Origin: Primulina eburnea
Lineage: Eukaryota; Streptophyta; Magnoliopsida; Lamiales; Gesneriaceae
Length of the DNA: 64,000 bases
Assembly (NCBI RefSeq): GCF_022965805.1
Contig: NC_133109.1
Coordinates: 573,001 to 637,000 of the forward strand
Reading direction: 5' to 3'
A model generated the notes under the pieces. The model was not told where the DNA came from, made no database searches, and worked only from the letters and a program-made list of their open reading frames with translations. Position 1 is the first letter of the stretch. The number at the start of each line of letters is the position of its first letter. Shown here one piece after another: positions 10,777-23,094 of the stretch. The position numbers and the translations under genes were made by a program.

Positions 10777-12458
10777 ATGTTCTATTTGCTTGTGCAACTT
10801 TGAATCATGTTCCTTTGAAGAGTTGCTGCTAGATGTCCTCTTTATAGTAATTGTTAGCTCCATCATAACTTGTAGGATAATTGAATATTCTTTCCATTTT
10901 GAGATAGTGACATAAATAAAGATCTTTATCGGGACTGGAGCAATACATGGTTTACTTGTAGCGGTGCAAAACTATTGAATGTCCTGAGCCGACCTGAGAA
11001 TGTTCTTCATTAAGTGTTCAATAAATAGCTCCTTAAATGAAGTGGTTGAAGTCTTTAAGTAGCCGGTTGGAAAACTTCTAGCGGGTGAAACTCTTCAACC
11101 TGCTGATATGCTACAAGCGGTTGAAGCGTTCCTCTTGTACAAGATAAATTACATCTTGATGGTTCGGTTCTGACACCTGAGAGGGCTCTTCAAACACAAT
11201 ATGAGCTGCAATAGCACGTGTTCTAAGAATGTAAACACCGATGAATTAAATCGAGTTTGGTTTTAAACCAAGCGGAAAATACTCGAAGTAATCATTCGTT
11301 AAGAAAGCTGACCAGTTAAAACTTTTAGCTTGTGTCAACTGATTAACTGAAATAAGGGGGATCAGTTCTTGTTTGTATAATTTCAGTTATGGTGAGAACT
11401 GAATTGATATCAGTTCGATCTGATCAAATCAATTTGAAAATAATAGTTAAACAGTTAAGTACACAAGTTATATTTATGAATGTTCGGAAACTTCAACTGC
11501 TCCTATGTCACCCCTTCTACCACCTCGGGTAGGATCCATTAGAAGACTTTTATTTCTACAACACCTTGTACAAACTAACTTAACTTATGACTTACACTAC
11601 TGCCTAATCTGAACTCCTAGTCTAGACTGAAGGCAACACCTTCCAGCCAACACTTGTTTAACGTCTATGTGTCAAAAACTACATACACAAGTATAACGTC
11701 TTTGTGCAAGACTTCCTCAGCTGTTCAATAAGCTTAAATATCTGTGTTTGTGAGTGATTGTGTGTGCGTGTGTGAGAACTGATACAAAAGTGTTCTCACA
11801 CACTAAGGGAAATGTGCTTCTACTATAAGCTGATAACACTTTGAAGTGTTCCCTCAAATCTGAGGGGATTGCTTCTTGTAAGCTGATATACGTTGAGCGT
11901 GCCCTTCTTCTTTTCTCATGATTTTCCAACAATTTTCGTTGATGGTCATGATCTCGTATTTATAGAGGCTTCGTGACCGTTCTTCAAGACTCATCAAATA
12001 TGTCTGTTGCAGTTTGAATCAGTTCCTCGATATTTGTGTCTTGTCCTTTCTGACAGTCATTCTGGAACGTCTTGACTATAAACTCTGCTGCAACGTTCAT
12101 TATTGTCATTTGACTGGAAAATTGTTTTCTTTAATGTGCACAGCTGGATTCCACTTAGATAAGCTTGTCGTGTTCTACAAACTAGTCGGCTCCTAACTGA
12201 TGTCCTGAACTGGTCTAGAATTGGTTTGGTGAAATTAGTTGACTCGTTAGCTGAACTGATTTCACTGCTTCAGTCGAACTGGTCAGCTGGGCTCTTCATC
12301 AGTTGGGCTCTTCATCAACTGGTCGGGCTTCTGAAGGTCTTCTGTTGAACTACCTATCATTTGGACAATCAGTTGAAATGCTCTTTGATATAACAGTTGA
12401 ACTTTTTCAGTTTGGGCAATTATCCGGCGCTTTCATTTTGCATCTCGATAGCTTCATT
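10777..12458. other. Gene-free repeat-derived sequence between the two LTR elements
   Basis: No convincing coding. It contains many short motifs of the type CAGTTGAACTGGTC and a small tandem doubling of GGGCTCTTCATCA near 12290-12320, as in decayed LTRs. A 71-codon minus ORF (11717-11932) and two plus ORFs here have no recognisable domain. It abuts the copia 3' LTR and the truncated Tekay-type LTR without visible duplications. Confidence 0.5.
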
Positions 12459-13352
12459 TTATCGGGTTGTCCCATAAATGACACTTTTCCTAGCCCTTTA
12501 ACGTTTTATATTGGCAACATGTCCCTTAGAATTCATAACGTTCACAACGCATCGTAAAATCATCAAAACTTTGAAAATAATTATCAAAATATTAAACGAT
12601 TTGTATTCAAATATTTTTCATGTTAAAATACATAAAACATGCCTATTATGATTTGAATGGTGCATCAAAAGAGTTTAGAAGCGTGTCTTTGCATTTTAGA
12701 ACGCTTGAATATACGATAGCTGGCGTGGGGCGCAAAGAAGGACGAACGGGCGACGAAGACTCCTTGTTTCTTCCCCCTCAAATTTTCGAAAATATGTGTG
12801 TGTGGTGTGTGTAAATTTTTAGCTGATAAGGGGTGCCAAAAGATCCTAGATTTTAATTTGCATGTTAATGGGTTTATGTTTTGGGCCTTTAAGTTTAGAA
12901 GCAATTTGGCCTACTAATCTTAGGTAATTTAAGCCCAATAACACATATTAAATTGAAAAATAAAAATTTATAAAAATTAGTTTTCAAAATTAATACTTTT
13001 GATCTTTTAAAAGTCTATCGTTTGCACAAAACCGGATTTCCGGATAAAATCATGTTTGTCTCGTAAAATAATTTTGATGCTACTATTTTTAGAAAATTTT
13101 AATAATATTTAATCGTATTATCAAGCCTCAAAAACATTTAACGAAAAATATTTTTATTTCAGTCGTCCTCGATCTCCTTTCCCCAGCCTAATATTGAATG
13201 TTCGGATAAAATCCTTCAATTTTATAAAATCATGCAATTAGACTCTTAATCATGTAGTATGCATCATGTAAGCAATTAAAATCAATTAAATAAAGCAAGC
13301 AAGTAATTTAAATCGTTTGCATGCATTCAGTTTACGTGGGTTGACTTTTTTA
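12459..13352 (-). repeat. 3' LTR remnant of the Tekay-type element
   Basis: About 890 bases align with 20980-21996, with scattered substitutions and indels. For example, the CTGGCGTGGGGCGCAAAGAA block at 12719 reappears at 21227 with one change. Similarity starts abruptly near 12459 (GTTGTCCC), so about 1.8 kb found in the right LTR is missing here. Confidence 0.8.
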
Positions 13353-13439
13353 AATGATATTACGTCCTCGAAATTAAGGCTTACCGAATAGTTCTGGGTA
13401 ACGACTTATCATCTTTGACTCAGTCTCTCAAGTGGCTTT

Positions 13440-14728
13440 TTACTCTAAGTGATTAAGCCATTTTACCTTGACCATCTTTGCCACCTTGTTCTGCAGCCTT
13501 CTCTCTTGTCTACCCAAGATTTGAGTAGGCCTCTCCTCATATGCCAAATTTGGTGTAAGTTGTAGTGGCTCAAAGTTTAGTACATATGAAGGGTTTGACA
13601 TGTACTTGCGGAGGATTAATATGTGGAAGAAATTGTGACCTCCTCCGAGATTAGGTGGCAACGCCACTCGAAGATATGCTACTGCTCCCGCTCTTTCGAG
13701 TATCTTGAATGATCCAATGAATCTCGGATTGAGTTTACCTTTCTTGTCAAATCTTATAACATCCTTCATAGGTGCTACATTTATAAACACGTGATCACCT
13801 ACTGCAAACTCGAGATCTCATCTTCTTTTGTCCGTGTAACTCTTCTATCGACTCTGAGTAGTTCTCATTCTGTCTTGGATCTTGGCGACCATTTCTGTGG
13901 TGTGTTGAACTATCTCGGGTCCCACTGTATCCCTTTCTCCTACCTCTTCCCAATGAATGGGTGATCTACATTTCATTCCGTAGAGTGACTCGTATGGAGC
14001 CATTCCTATAGATGACTGATAACTGTTATTGTAAGTGAACTCTACTAGAGGTAGTTTCGATTCCCAACTCTCTTGAAAATCAATCACGCATGCTCGGAGT
14101 AGATCCTCTAAAATATGTATGACTCTCTCAGACTGACAGTCGGTCTGAGGCTGAAATGTGGTGCTGAATAGTAGTTTAGTCCCTAAAGATGCATGCAGAC
14201 TCTTCCAAGTGATGAAGTGAATCGTGAATCTCGGTCCGACATAGAGACACTGGAATCCTATGCAGTCTAACTAACTATCTCTCAAATATATAGCTCCGCG
14301 TACGGTGTTGTGGAAAAAGTCATCTTAACAGGTAGGAAATGTGCTGACTTCGTAAGACGGTCCACTATTACCCAAATGACATTGAGCACTTTCACTGTCT
14401 TTGGCAATCTTACCACAAAATCCATCGTAATGTACTCCCACTTCCACTCGAGGATGGGAAGTGGTCGAAGCATTCCCGCTGGTCTTTGATGTTCTGCCTT
14501 CACTTGTTTACATATCAAGCATTCGGCTATAAAGCACATAATATCTCGTTTGATTTTCGGACACCGGTATAAAAGTTGCAAGTCCTTGTACATCTTGATA
14601 ATTCCGGGATGAACAGGATAAGGGGTACTGTGAACTTTAGTCATAATGTCAACTCTAAGTGAATCACCACTAGGAACCCATAGTCGACCTCGATACTTAA
14701 CAATTACATCCTCGACTGAATATAACAT
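13440..14728 (-). pseudogene. Tekay-type integrase with chromodomain-like C-terminus, broken
   Basis: Reading on the minus strand from 14728, a CX2C (ECLICKQVKAEHQ) ends the zinc-binding domain. The integrase core follows with Asp in ITMDFVVRLP and a segment around DRLTKSAHF. A later piece (14087-13845) carries the family block NNSYQSSIGMAPYESLYG. The last piece (13790-13440) has the C-terminal fold and a final stretch resembling a chromodomain start (PTQILGRQERRLQNK). Stops and frame changes separate the pieces near 14280, 14090 and 13800. Confidence 0.8.
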
Positions 14729-14755
14729 GTTTCTCTTCGATTCATCTCGCTGTCT

Positions 14756-16200
14756 TCATTTCTGCAATTTCTCATCATTATACTGTCCGGCTCGAATTCT
14801 ATCTCGCAGAACGGAATGTACTATCGACGTAGCGAGATTAGGGGCCTTTCCCCTAGCATAAACTTCAAGATCAAACCGCTTAATTTCAACTTGTAGAGGA
14901 TTCTGTACTGATAAATGGGCCAAGACTATCCATTTCCTACTCAAAACATCCGCCACTACATTAGCTTTGTCGGGATGATAGCTAATATCGTAGTCGTAGT
15001 CTTTTACAAGTTCTAGCCATCTTCTTTGTCTCATGTTCAGCTCCTTTTGGGTGAAGAAATACTTGAGGCTTTTGTGGTCCGTAAAGATCTTTCATTTCTC
15101 GTCATACAAGTAGTGCCTCCAAATTTTAATGCAAATACGACTGCTACAAGCTCAAGATCATGTGTCAGATAGTTCTTTTCATGCACTTTCAACTTTCTAG
15201 ACGCATATGCTATGACTCGCTCATGAAACATAAGAACTGAGCCCAATCCTAGCATCGAAGCATCGTTGTACTACACATATTCCCCCTGTTCTGTCGGCAT
15301 CGCTAGAACTGGTGCGGTAGTAAGTGCTGGCTTCAACTGATCAAAGCTATTTTGACATTCCGATCACCATACAAATTTCGCATGCTTCTTCGTCAAAGAT
15401 GTCAAGGGTACTACAATGGATGAAGAACTCTTGATGAACTTACGATAGTAGCCAACTAAACCCAAGAAACTGCAGATTTCCGTCACACTTTTAGGCATTG
15501 GACACTGCTTGACTGACTCGACCTTAGATGGGTCGATCTCTACTCCCTCTTTCAACACGATGTGACCTAAGAATGCCACCATCTCTAGACAAAACTCGCA
15601 GTTGCTGAACTTTGCATATAATTTTCGATCTCGTAACACTTGCAAGGATATTCAAGTTTTGTTCTTCCTTCTCTCGGCTCTTGGAATAGATCAAAATGTC
15701 ATCGATGAAAACAATAATAACTGATCGAGGTACGGGTGAAATATGCGATTCATGAGATCTATGAAGATCGTCGAATTATTAGTCAATCCAAAAGGCATCA
15801 CTAAAAACTCATAATGCCCATAACGCATTATGAAAGCCATCTTGTGCACATCCGTCTCTTTTATTCTCAATTGGTGATATCTAGACCGTAAATCTATCTT
15901 TGAAAATACCGAAACATCTTGCAATTGATTGGACAATTCTTCGATTCGAGGTAATGGATACTTATTCTTTACTGTAACTCTATTCAGCTCTCTGTAATCG
16001 ATGCAAAGTCTCATGCTCCCATCCTTTTTCTTCACAAATAGTACTGATGCGCCCCACGGAGAGAAACTAGGGAGAATAAATCCCTTGTCTAGTAGCTCTT
16101 GAATTTTATCTTCTAATTCTTTCATTTCAGTCGGTGCTAAGCGATATGGTGCCTTAAAGATCGGCACAGTACTATGCATCAATTCAATAGCAAATTCCAC
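14756..16200 (-). pseudogene. Tekay-type reverse transcriptase and RNase H, broken
   Basis: The segment 16200-15691 has the reverse transcriptase fingers and palm: [32 protein letters not shown] and [10 protein letters not shown]. The catalytic YxDD box expected next is not readable; the frame runs into unrelated residues at 15691-15720. The segment 15645-15364 continues the thumb (FLGLVGYYRKFI). The segments 15255-15037 and 15034-14756 contain RNase H and the linker ([26 protein letters not shown]). Loss of the YxDD box and at least three breaks make it inactive. Confidence 0.85.
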
Positions 16201-16541
16201 TTCTCTTTCAGGAGGGATGCCAGAAACATCGCCGGGAAATACATCTGGAAAATCCTTAACTATCTCACATCCTCAATAGATCGACTGTCAGTGTCGGGTG
16301 CAGATATAATACTAGCGAGAAAACCTAGGAAAGCCTTTTGAATAAGCTTATTCATACGCATGCATGAAATAATATGCGGCATTTGATTGTTTTGCGCTGC
16401 CTCGAAGATAAATTATTTCCCATCTAGTGGTCTAATAGATACCGACCTCCGTCGAAAATCAATAGTAGCCCCAGTCAATGTGAGCCAATCCATCCTCAAA
16501 ATAATGTCGAACTCGAGAATTGGTAGTACTATAAGGTCTGA

Positions 16542-16799
16542 TCATATAATATTCTTTTGCGATTTAAGTTCCGCATCCTTAACCCTACCAATAGAGACCA
16601 TATGTTCGCATGAGGGTACTGTAACTCTGAATCCTGACTCCACGTCCTTAGGTAAGATTTTCGATCGCTTCACGAAGGATTTGGATATGAAAGAAAATGT
16701 AGCTCCGGAGTCTATCAAAGCGTGAGTAACTTTTCCCGCTAGCAATATTCGTCCTGTAATAAGCATAGTGTCTGGCTCCGCTTGCTCAGCGTGCATCAC
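16542..16799 (-). pseudogene. Tekay-type aspartic protease fragment
   Basis: Translation gives a retropepsin core with the active site in ALIDSGATFSFIS. It lies between the gag knuckle and reverse transcriptase pieces, as expected. It reads into stops on both sides. Confidence 0.75.
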
Positions 16800-16847
16800 A
16801 TAGGCCCTTCCAGTCGTGGGTTGCTTAAGCTTTCGGAATCACCAGAC

Positions 16848-17454
16848 TTATGCCCATTCCTCTGCACTTGAAGCACTTGTAGGTGCCCCACATGCACTTG
16901 CCGTAGTAATGGTGATCACACTCATTGCAAAGTGGCTTCTCAGCAGTCTTCGAGACGTTTTCTCTAGGTGGTTGTCCTTGTGATTTGTACTATCCTGTCC
17001 ACTTTGGTGCTCCCGTAAATGGCTTCTTGTTCTGCTGAATAGATTGCTAGGCACGATTCCGCTTGTGCTGCATTTCCCAGTCAATATCCTTCAGAGATTG
17101 ATCGGCTAAAAAAGCTTTAGAAACAACAGTAGTATAGTCAATAGGAACAGTCAGCATCAAGTCTCGACGGATCGTTGGCCTCAAATTGTCCAAGAAATGT
17201 CGTAACTTCTTCGCGGCATCATTAGCAAACAAGGGCATGAAATTACAGCCCCAATCAAACTCCTGCACAAACACAGCAACATTCAAGTCCCCTTGGCGGA
17301 GACTCATAAACTCTATGTTCAACCTCGAACGAACGTCGATAGTGAAATATTTATCGTAGAATACTTTCTTGAAGTCCTCCCAACTTACTTTCTTGAACTT
17401 AGAGGGAGACACATGCCTTGCCATGCATTTAAATTGGTAAGCTTCTCCATCCAC
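16848..17454 (-). pseudogene. Tekay-type Gag fragment with zinc-knuckle region
   Basis: The segment 17454-17047 has the Gag core typical of gypsy elements (WEDFKKVFYDKYF, MSLRQGDLNVAVFVQEF). In a different frame around 16930-16850 a Cys/His-rich stretch is encoded (CNECDHHYYGKC followed by CFKC), the decayed zinc-knuckle region. The N-terminus is missing, and a frame change lies between the core and the knuckle. Confidence 0.7.
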
Positions 17455-17540
17455 CTCAGAAAGTTAGCATCAAGAAAATCGAAAACTCCACGGTTAGAAG
17501 TCCTCAAGTTCCTTGGATCTTAGAATTGTGATTGACACAT

Positions 17541-18468
17541 GTTTATACTGGGAAATATATTTCTCACCGGATTTATACGACTGTTGTTGTGTTTGTATGT
17601 GTGCATGACAACAGGTGGGACATGATCAGGGTCGAGAAGAGGACGAAAGATCGAGATTAGAGTGATGATCCAGGCTTAGATGTATAACTGGTTTTTCAAC
17701 ACTTGATATGTGGTTGATAAACATTAGTTTGTTATGACTTTATTTTGAACAAGTTTTGTATCTTGATCATGTTGTAGATATTGAACTTGATCTTGTAAAT
17801 TGAATAAGATGGAGCATAACTTGTTGTAGTATTTTGTACACTTGGTTATGAGGTGTTCAACTAAAAAAAAAAATTCAACCTAACTTATGTAATTGATCCA
17901 TTTAATCATAATGATGAGTTAAAAAGATGAGTCAGCGTCCGAGTCCCCACATCACGTAACCAACATGCATTTAACATTTTAAATTAACCATGCATCTAAC
18001 CTCTATATCATGTAATATAAAAACATTTATAGTTCAGCATATAAAATCCAAAGCAGTAAAAACTCACATACTTGAGGCATGAATTCTTGAGCTTCTCGGA
18101 TTGGCAGTAACACAACTTTTTGGGGATCATTGGCTCTGATACCAACTGAAACGTCCGCTACATTTTAAATTTAAAATCCTACCAATTTTTTTTTTGAAGC
18201 ATAAAATTTGAACTTCACATTTAAATTAACTCAACATTCTCATAACCAAAAACTTAATTTAAAATCTTAAATGTATAAAATCCCTAAATCGTTAATTAAC
18301 AAAAATCCAACTTCCATATTTTAATATGACCAAAAATAACTTCAAAATAAAGCATAAAAATCTCTAATAAATTATTATCAAAATCTTTATTTCAAACTTT
18401 GATTATCAAGCTAACGCGGAAAAATAAGTGTATCTCGGGAGTATATTGTCGGCCTCGATCAACTCAAG
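17541..18468. repeat. Direct repeat copy A (0.93 kb, primer site and leader)
   Basis: It starts GTTTATACTGGGAAATATAT and ends in the GGCCTCGATC block. It matches 18579-19513 along its length with only scattered differences. Shared landmarks are TGACAACAGGTGGGACA, an A-run at about 17862, the primer site, and GCCTCGATC(A/C)ACTCAAG. The copies are separated by 110 bases (18469-18578). Confidence 0.85.
18133..18144 (-). other. Primer binding site, copy A (tRNA-iMet)
   Basis: GCTCTGATACCA on the plus strand is the reverse complement of TGGTATCAGAGC. An LTR-like start (TGAAACGTCCGC) follows at 18147. Confidence 0.8.
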
Positions 18469-18578
18469 TGTTTGATTTTAAGTTTTGTATCGATTTATGT
18501 TTTCCCAGATTATGATACATGTTGTTTGACACATGTTTTATGTTTTGTATATGCTTGTATGAAATGCATGTATACAAT

Positions 18579-19513
18579 GTTTATACTGGGAAATATATAT
18601 CTCACCGGAGTTATACGACTGTTGTTGTGTTTGTATGTGTGCATGACAACAGGTGGGACAGGATCAGGGTCAAGAAGAGGATGAAAGATCGAGATTAAAG
18701 TGGTGATCCGGGCTTAGACGTAGAACTGGTTTTTCAACACTTGATATGTGGTTGATAAACATTAGTTTGTTATGATTTTATTTGGAACAAGTTTTGTATC
18801 TTGATCATGTTGTAGATATTGAACTTGATCTTGTAAATTGAATAAGTTGGAGCATAACTTGTTGTAGTATTTTGTACACTTGGTTATGAGGTGTTCAACT
18901 AAAAAAAAAGAAAATTTCAACCTAACTTATGTAATTGATCCATTTAATCATAATGATGAGTTAAAAAGATGAGTTAGCGTTCGGGTCCTCACATCACGTA
19001 ACCAACACGCATTTAACATTTTAAATGAAACATGCATCTAACCTCTATATCATGTATTATAAAAACATTTAAAGTTCAGCATATAAAATCCAAAGCAGTA
19101 AAAACTCATATACTTGAGGCATGAATTCTTGAGCTCCTCGGAGTGGCAGTAACACAACTCTTTGGGGATCATTGGCTCTGATACCAACTGAAACGTCTGC
19201 TAAATTTTAAATTTAAAATCCTACCAAATTTTTTTTTTTTGAAGCATAAAATTTGAACTTCACATTTAAATTAACTCAACATTTTCATAACCAAAAACTT
19301 AATTTAAAATCTTAAATGTATAAAATCCCTAAATCGTTACTTAACAAAAATCCAACTTCCATATTTTAATATGACAAAAAATAACTTCAAAATAAAGCAT
19401 AAAAATCTCTAATAAATTATTATCAAAATCTTTATTTCAAACTTTGATTATCAAGCTAACACGGAAAAATAAGTGTATCTCGGGAGTATACTGCCGGCCT
19501 CGATCCACTCAAG
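18579..19513. repeat. Direct repeat copy B (0.93 kb, primer site and leader)
   Basis: Partner of copy A. Beyond its right end the sequence continues into the rest of the long 5' LTR, so copy B is the one joined to the intact LTR. Confidence 0.85.
19175..19186 (-). other. Primer binding site, copy B (tRNA-iMet)
   Basis: Same 12 bases as in copy A, two bases before the TG (19189) that opens the full-length 5' LTR on the plus-strand map. Confidence 0.82.
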
Positions 19514-21996
19514 CGTCAGCGCCTCTCTCAATCTCATCCTCACCTACAAGATTCAAACCTAGTGAGTCTAATGACTCAGCACGTTCTAAAAATGAGCAAC
19601 AAATAATACATATACAAACACTTGCATTAAAATCGTACTTTTATTCAAAATAAGCTAGCATAAATTTGTAAGCACAATTTAATCATAAAGCATTCAATCA
19701 TTTATCATTATGGGTAAAATTTGATCCTTGAAAGTGACTAGCTATATCCTCTGGTCGATTGATCAATCTTAGCTCATCATTGCGCATGGGGACGGGTACT
19801 AGGCACCGACGTAAAATACAAATACGCTCGTTGGGCTCTCTCTGGAACCTTCTCCCGTAAACGGGCTCTCTCTGGGACCTTATCCTTCACGATATTCTCA
19901 AAAATCATATATCATATCCTTTATATCACAGTCAATTCATATCCTTCAAAATATTTTTCTTTTTCTTTTTAATCATAAAATATCGTGCCCTTCCCACATA
20001 CGAAAAATAGGATTTTAACAGTAAATTGCACAACTTTATCATAAATTATAAAATTTCATATTTTCATCATAAACATTTAGAATATCATTTAGCATGCATT
20101 ATGATTCTTCGGGACACTGCCAACCTTTTTTGTACTACCCAGGTGTAAAATGACCGTTTTGCCCCTGGACCCAAAATTTCTCGATTTCGACTTTTTATAA
20201 ATTTTATTGACTCGAGACTATCCCAAATAATTATTTAAGCTTAAACTTGACTTCTAATATTTTTATTTGACGTAAACTCAAGCTTTTCGATTTATTTCCT
20301 TAATTACTAATCTGTAAAGCGTTTTAATCCCAAATAAATTCAAACTTAAATATTTTAATCCCGTATCTTAAACATAAACTTTTCACACCTAAAATACCCT
20401 CGCGAACCATGAATCGACTCCCGTGGACCACGGTTCGTACAACCTTTCTTGTCCTAGCCAATTTCGAACCCTAATATCCTAGGTCAAGTTTTGTTCCCAA
20501 AAGCCCAAGCCACCCTCAAACCACCATGTACAGACCACCAGCCCTTGCTCCTGGACCGTCTCGGAACCCTGAACCACACCTAGACCGCTACAGGCTAGCC
20601 AGAACAAGCCACACGCAAGTTCCCTTGTTCTATCTAATATGCGCGTGGACCCCTTTCAAGATAGATGTGCCCAGGCCTGCACCAGCCCACCGGACCACCC
20701 CTTAGGGCCACCCTGAACCCTTCTGTACCTAGCCTATCACAGCAGACCACATCCACGCCCTCGTTGCCCTTTCTCCCTTCATGCACCCATGAATCTAGCG
20801 CTACTCTTCCTAGACCTTAGTCACGACCCACATCGAGCCCCTGATCAGCCCTAGCCGAGCCTTGGTGCACCACCCCTCCTAGCCGAGGTCTAGAACACAT
20901 GCAAAGCCCATAATACCCTAGCAAACTCTAGGTCTCTTCCTTCCTTAGCCAAGCTCGGTGTCAGCCTTCGTGTTGTCCCTTAAACGACACTTTTTCTAGC
21001 CCTTTAATATCTTATAATGGCAGTATGTCCCTTAGAATTCATACGTTTACTACGCATCGTAAAATCATTAAAACTTTGAAAATAATTTTCAAAACGCTAA
21101 ACGATTCGTATTCAAATATTTTTCATGCTAAAATACATAAACCATTCATATTATGATTTGAATGATGCATCAAAATAGTTTAGAAACGTGCCTTTGCGTT
21201 TTAGAACGCTCGAATATACGATAGTTGGCGTGGGGCGCAAAGAAGGAAGAACGGGCGACGAAAACTCCTTGTTCCTTCGCCCTCAAATTTTTGAAAATAT
21301 GTGTGTGTGGTGTGTGTAAATTTTCGGCTGATAAGGGTTGCCAAGACCCTAGGTTTCTATTTTATAGATTTTAATTTGCATGTTAATGAGCTTAGATTTT
21401 GGGTCTTTAATTTTAGGAGCAATAGTTCCTACTAATCTTAGGTAATTTAGGCTCAATAACACCTATTAAATTGAAGAATAAAAATTTATAAAAATTAGTT
21501 TTCAAAATAATACTTTTGATCCTTTAAAAGGCCCTAGTTTGCCTAAAAACGGGCTTCCTAGATAAAATCGTGTTCTTCTAGTAAATAATATGAACTCTAC
21601 TATTTTGAAAACTAATTTTTATAGATTTTTATTTTTCAATTTAATAGGTGTTATTAGCCTTAAAAGGCCCTAGTTTGCCTAAAAACGGGCTTCCCACATA
21701 AAATCGTATTCTTCTAGTAAATAATATGAACTCTACTATTTTTAGAAAATTTTAATCATATTTAATCCTATTATCAAGCCTCAAAAACATTTAACAAAAA
21801 ATATTTTTATCTCAGTTGTCTCCGGTCTCTTTTTTCCAACCTAGTATCGAATGTTCGGATAAAATTCTTCAATTTCATAAAATCGTGCAATTAGACCTTT
21901 AATCATATAATATAGATCATGTAAGCATTTAATATCAATTAAATAAAGCAAGCAAGTAATTTAAATCGTTTGCATGCATGTGGTTTACGTAAGTTG
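19189..21996 (-). repeat. 5' LTR of the Tekay-type element, about 2.8 kb
   Basis: It runs from the base next to the primer site to the end of similarity with the left LTR. It contains a GC-rich core (about 20400-20960) in otherwise AT-rich sequence. The right boundary is placed where similarity to the left LTR ends (GTTGACTTTT) and is uncertain by some tens of bases. Confidence 0.7.
21455..21742. repeat. Fold-back plus direct duplication inside the 5' LTR
   Basis: Bases 21455-21509 and 21601-21655 are inverted copies (55 bases, about two mismatches). Bases 21521-21606 and 21658-21742 are direct copies (about 85 bases, few mismatches). The left LTR has only one copy of this segment (about 12950-13100), so the rearrangement is private to the right LTR. 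Confidence 0.85.
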
Positions 21997-23094
21997 ACTT
22001 TTGGACGTTACGTATTTAGTTCAAAGTTTAATAAATAAATCAAATCAAACATATTCAAACCGATTACATAATATAATAAATTATGTGATAACGTTTGATA
22101 TGTGGGAATTTTCTTGTACATTTGAAAATTTTATTTGTTTTTTAGTTTACTTGTTATTATTAGTTAATAGTCCAATTAAATTTAAAATGTATTTATTTCA
22201 TATTTTAACTCAAATAAACATAATCTTAGAAGTTTAGCTTTTTTATAAGTTGCAAAAATTTGTAACCTGTATAAGTATTTTAATGTATTCATTAAATTTA
22301 TAATAATTATAGTTCATAATCAAATAAAATATTCACTTAACTTCTATTAAATTCAATTGCTACTTTTTTAAAATTAAAATATCTCATACACCAATTCACT
22401 ATGAAGCTGAAAATTTAAAATTAGTCATTGAAATCGAAATTCATGGTTCGATTTGTTTTGTTATAAAAATTAATGGTTTGGTTTAGTTCGGTTTATAATT
22501 TATAAATTGGTTTGAATTTTTATCGAAAAGTTCAACACCCCAGTCATACATGTAATAATTAAAATATAAAAATGTGATTCTAAAAGTTGAGGCTGGCTAG
22601 CCTTGTAGGAATCACCATTTTTTAGAATATTACTTCATAAGATTCCTCACGACAATTACTCTAGAATCAAAAGAATGTAAAGGTGTCGTCAACGGCCGGA
22701 CTTGGTCGAGTTCATGTCCAAATTTTGTAATACACCAGGCTAAAAAAATTTTAGCCTCAACTTTTAATCCCGTTTGTTTTCAAAATTTTATGAAATTATT
22801 TTAAACATAATCGAAACAAGTTACAATTTTTTTTAAGGAAATATATAAAACGGAAATTAATGGAACCGTGATAGAGTCGAAACAACATTGCTTAAGTTCA
22901 GTTTGAAGACTGATGATTTCATATTATCTCCTTTTGTTCAAAGTCTTCGATTCCACGGACTCACAAAAATCAACTGAACAATCATATTCGAGTTGATGAA
23001 AAATCAGATCACTTCCCAATCAAATCCATGGTGCCAAGTTAATACAGCTTTTTCCAACTCTTGTATATCCTCAGTTTCGTTCAGGAATCTGCCC
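21997..23094. other. AT-rich intergenic stretch
   Basis: No gene or clear repeat found. Bases 22868-23094, read on the minus strand, may hold the decayed end of the mTERF copy. Confidence 0.5.

Larger units (their letters stand above)
12459..21996 (-). mobile_element. Decayed Ty3/gypsy chromovirus, Tekay/Del type
   Basis: On the minus strand the order is long 5' LTR (right), tRNA-iMet primer site, gag, protease, reverse transcriptase, RNase H, integrase with a chromodomain-like end, then a shortened 3' LTR (left). Reverse transcriptase before integrase defines gypsy. The long LTR and the wording of the RNase H-to-integrase linker fit Tekay/Del chromoviruses. The coding region is split over many frames, and the LTR copies differ at many positions, so the element is old. 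Confidence 0.85.

Noticed and set aside
11717..11932. 71-codon minus ORF between the LTR elements
   Set aside because: Low-complexity His/Thr-rich end and LTR-like surroundings; no domain.
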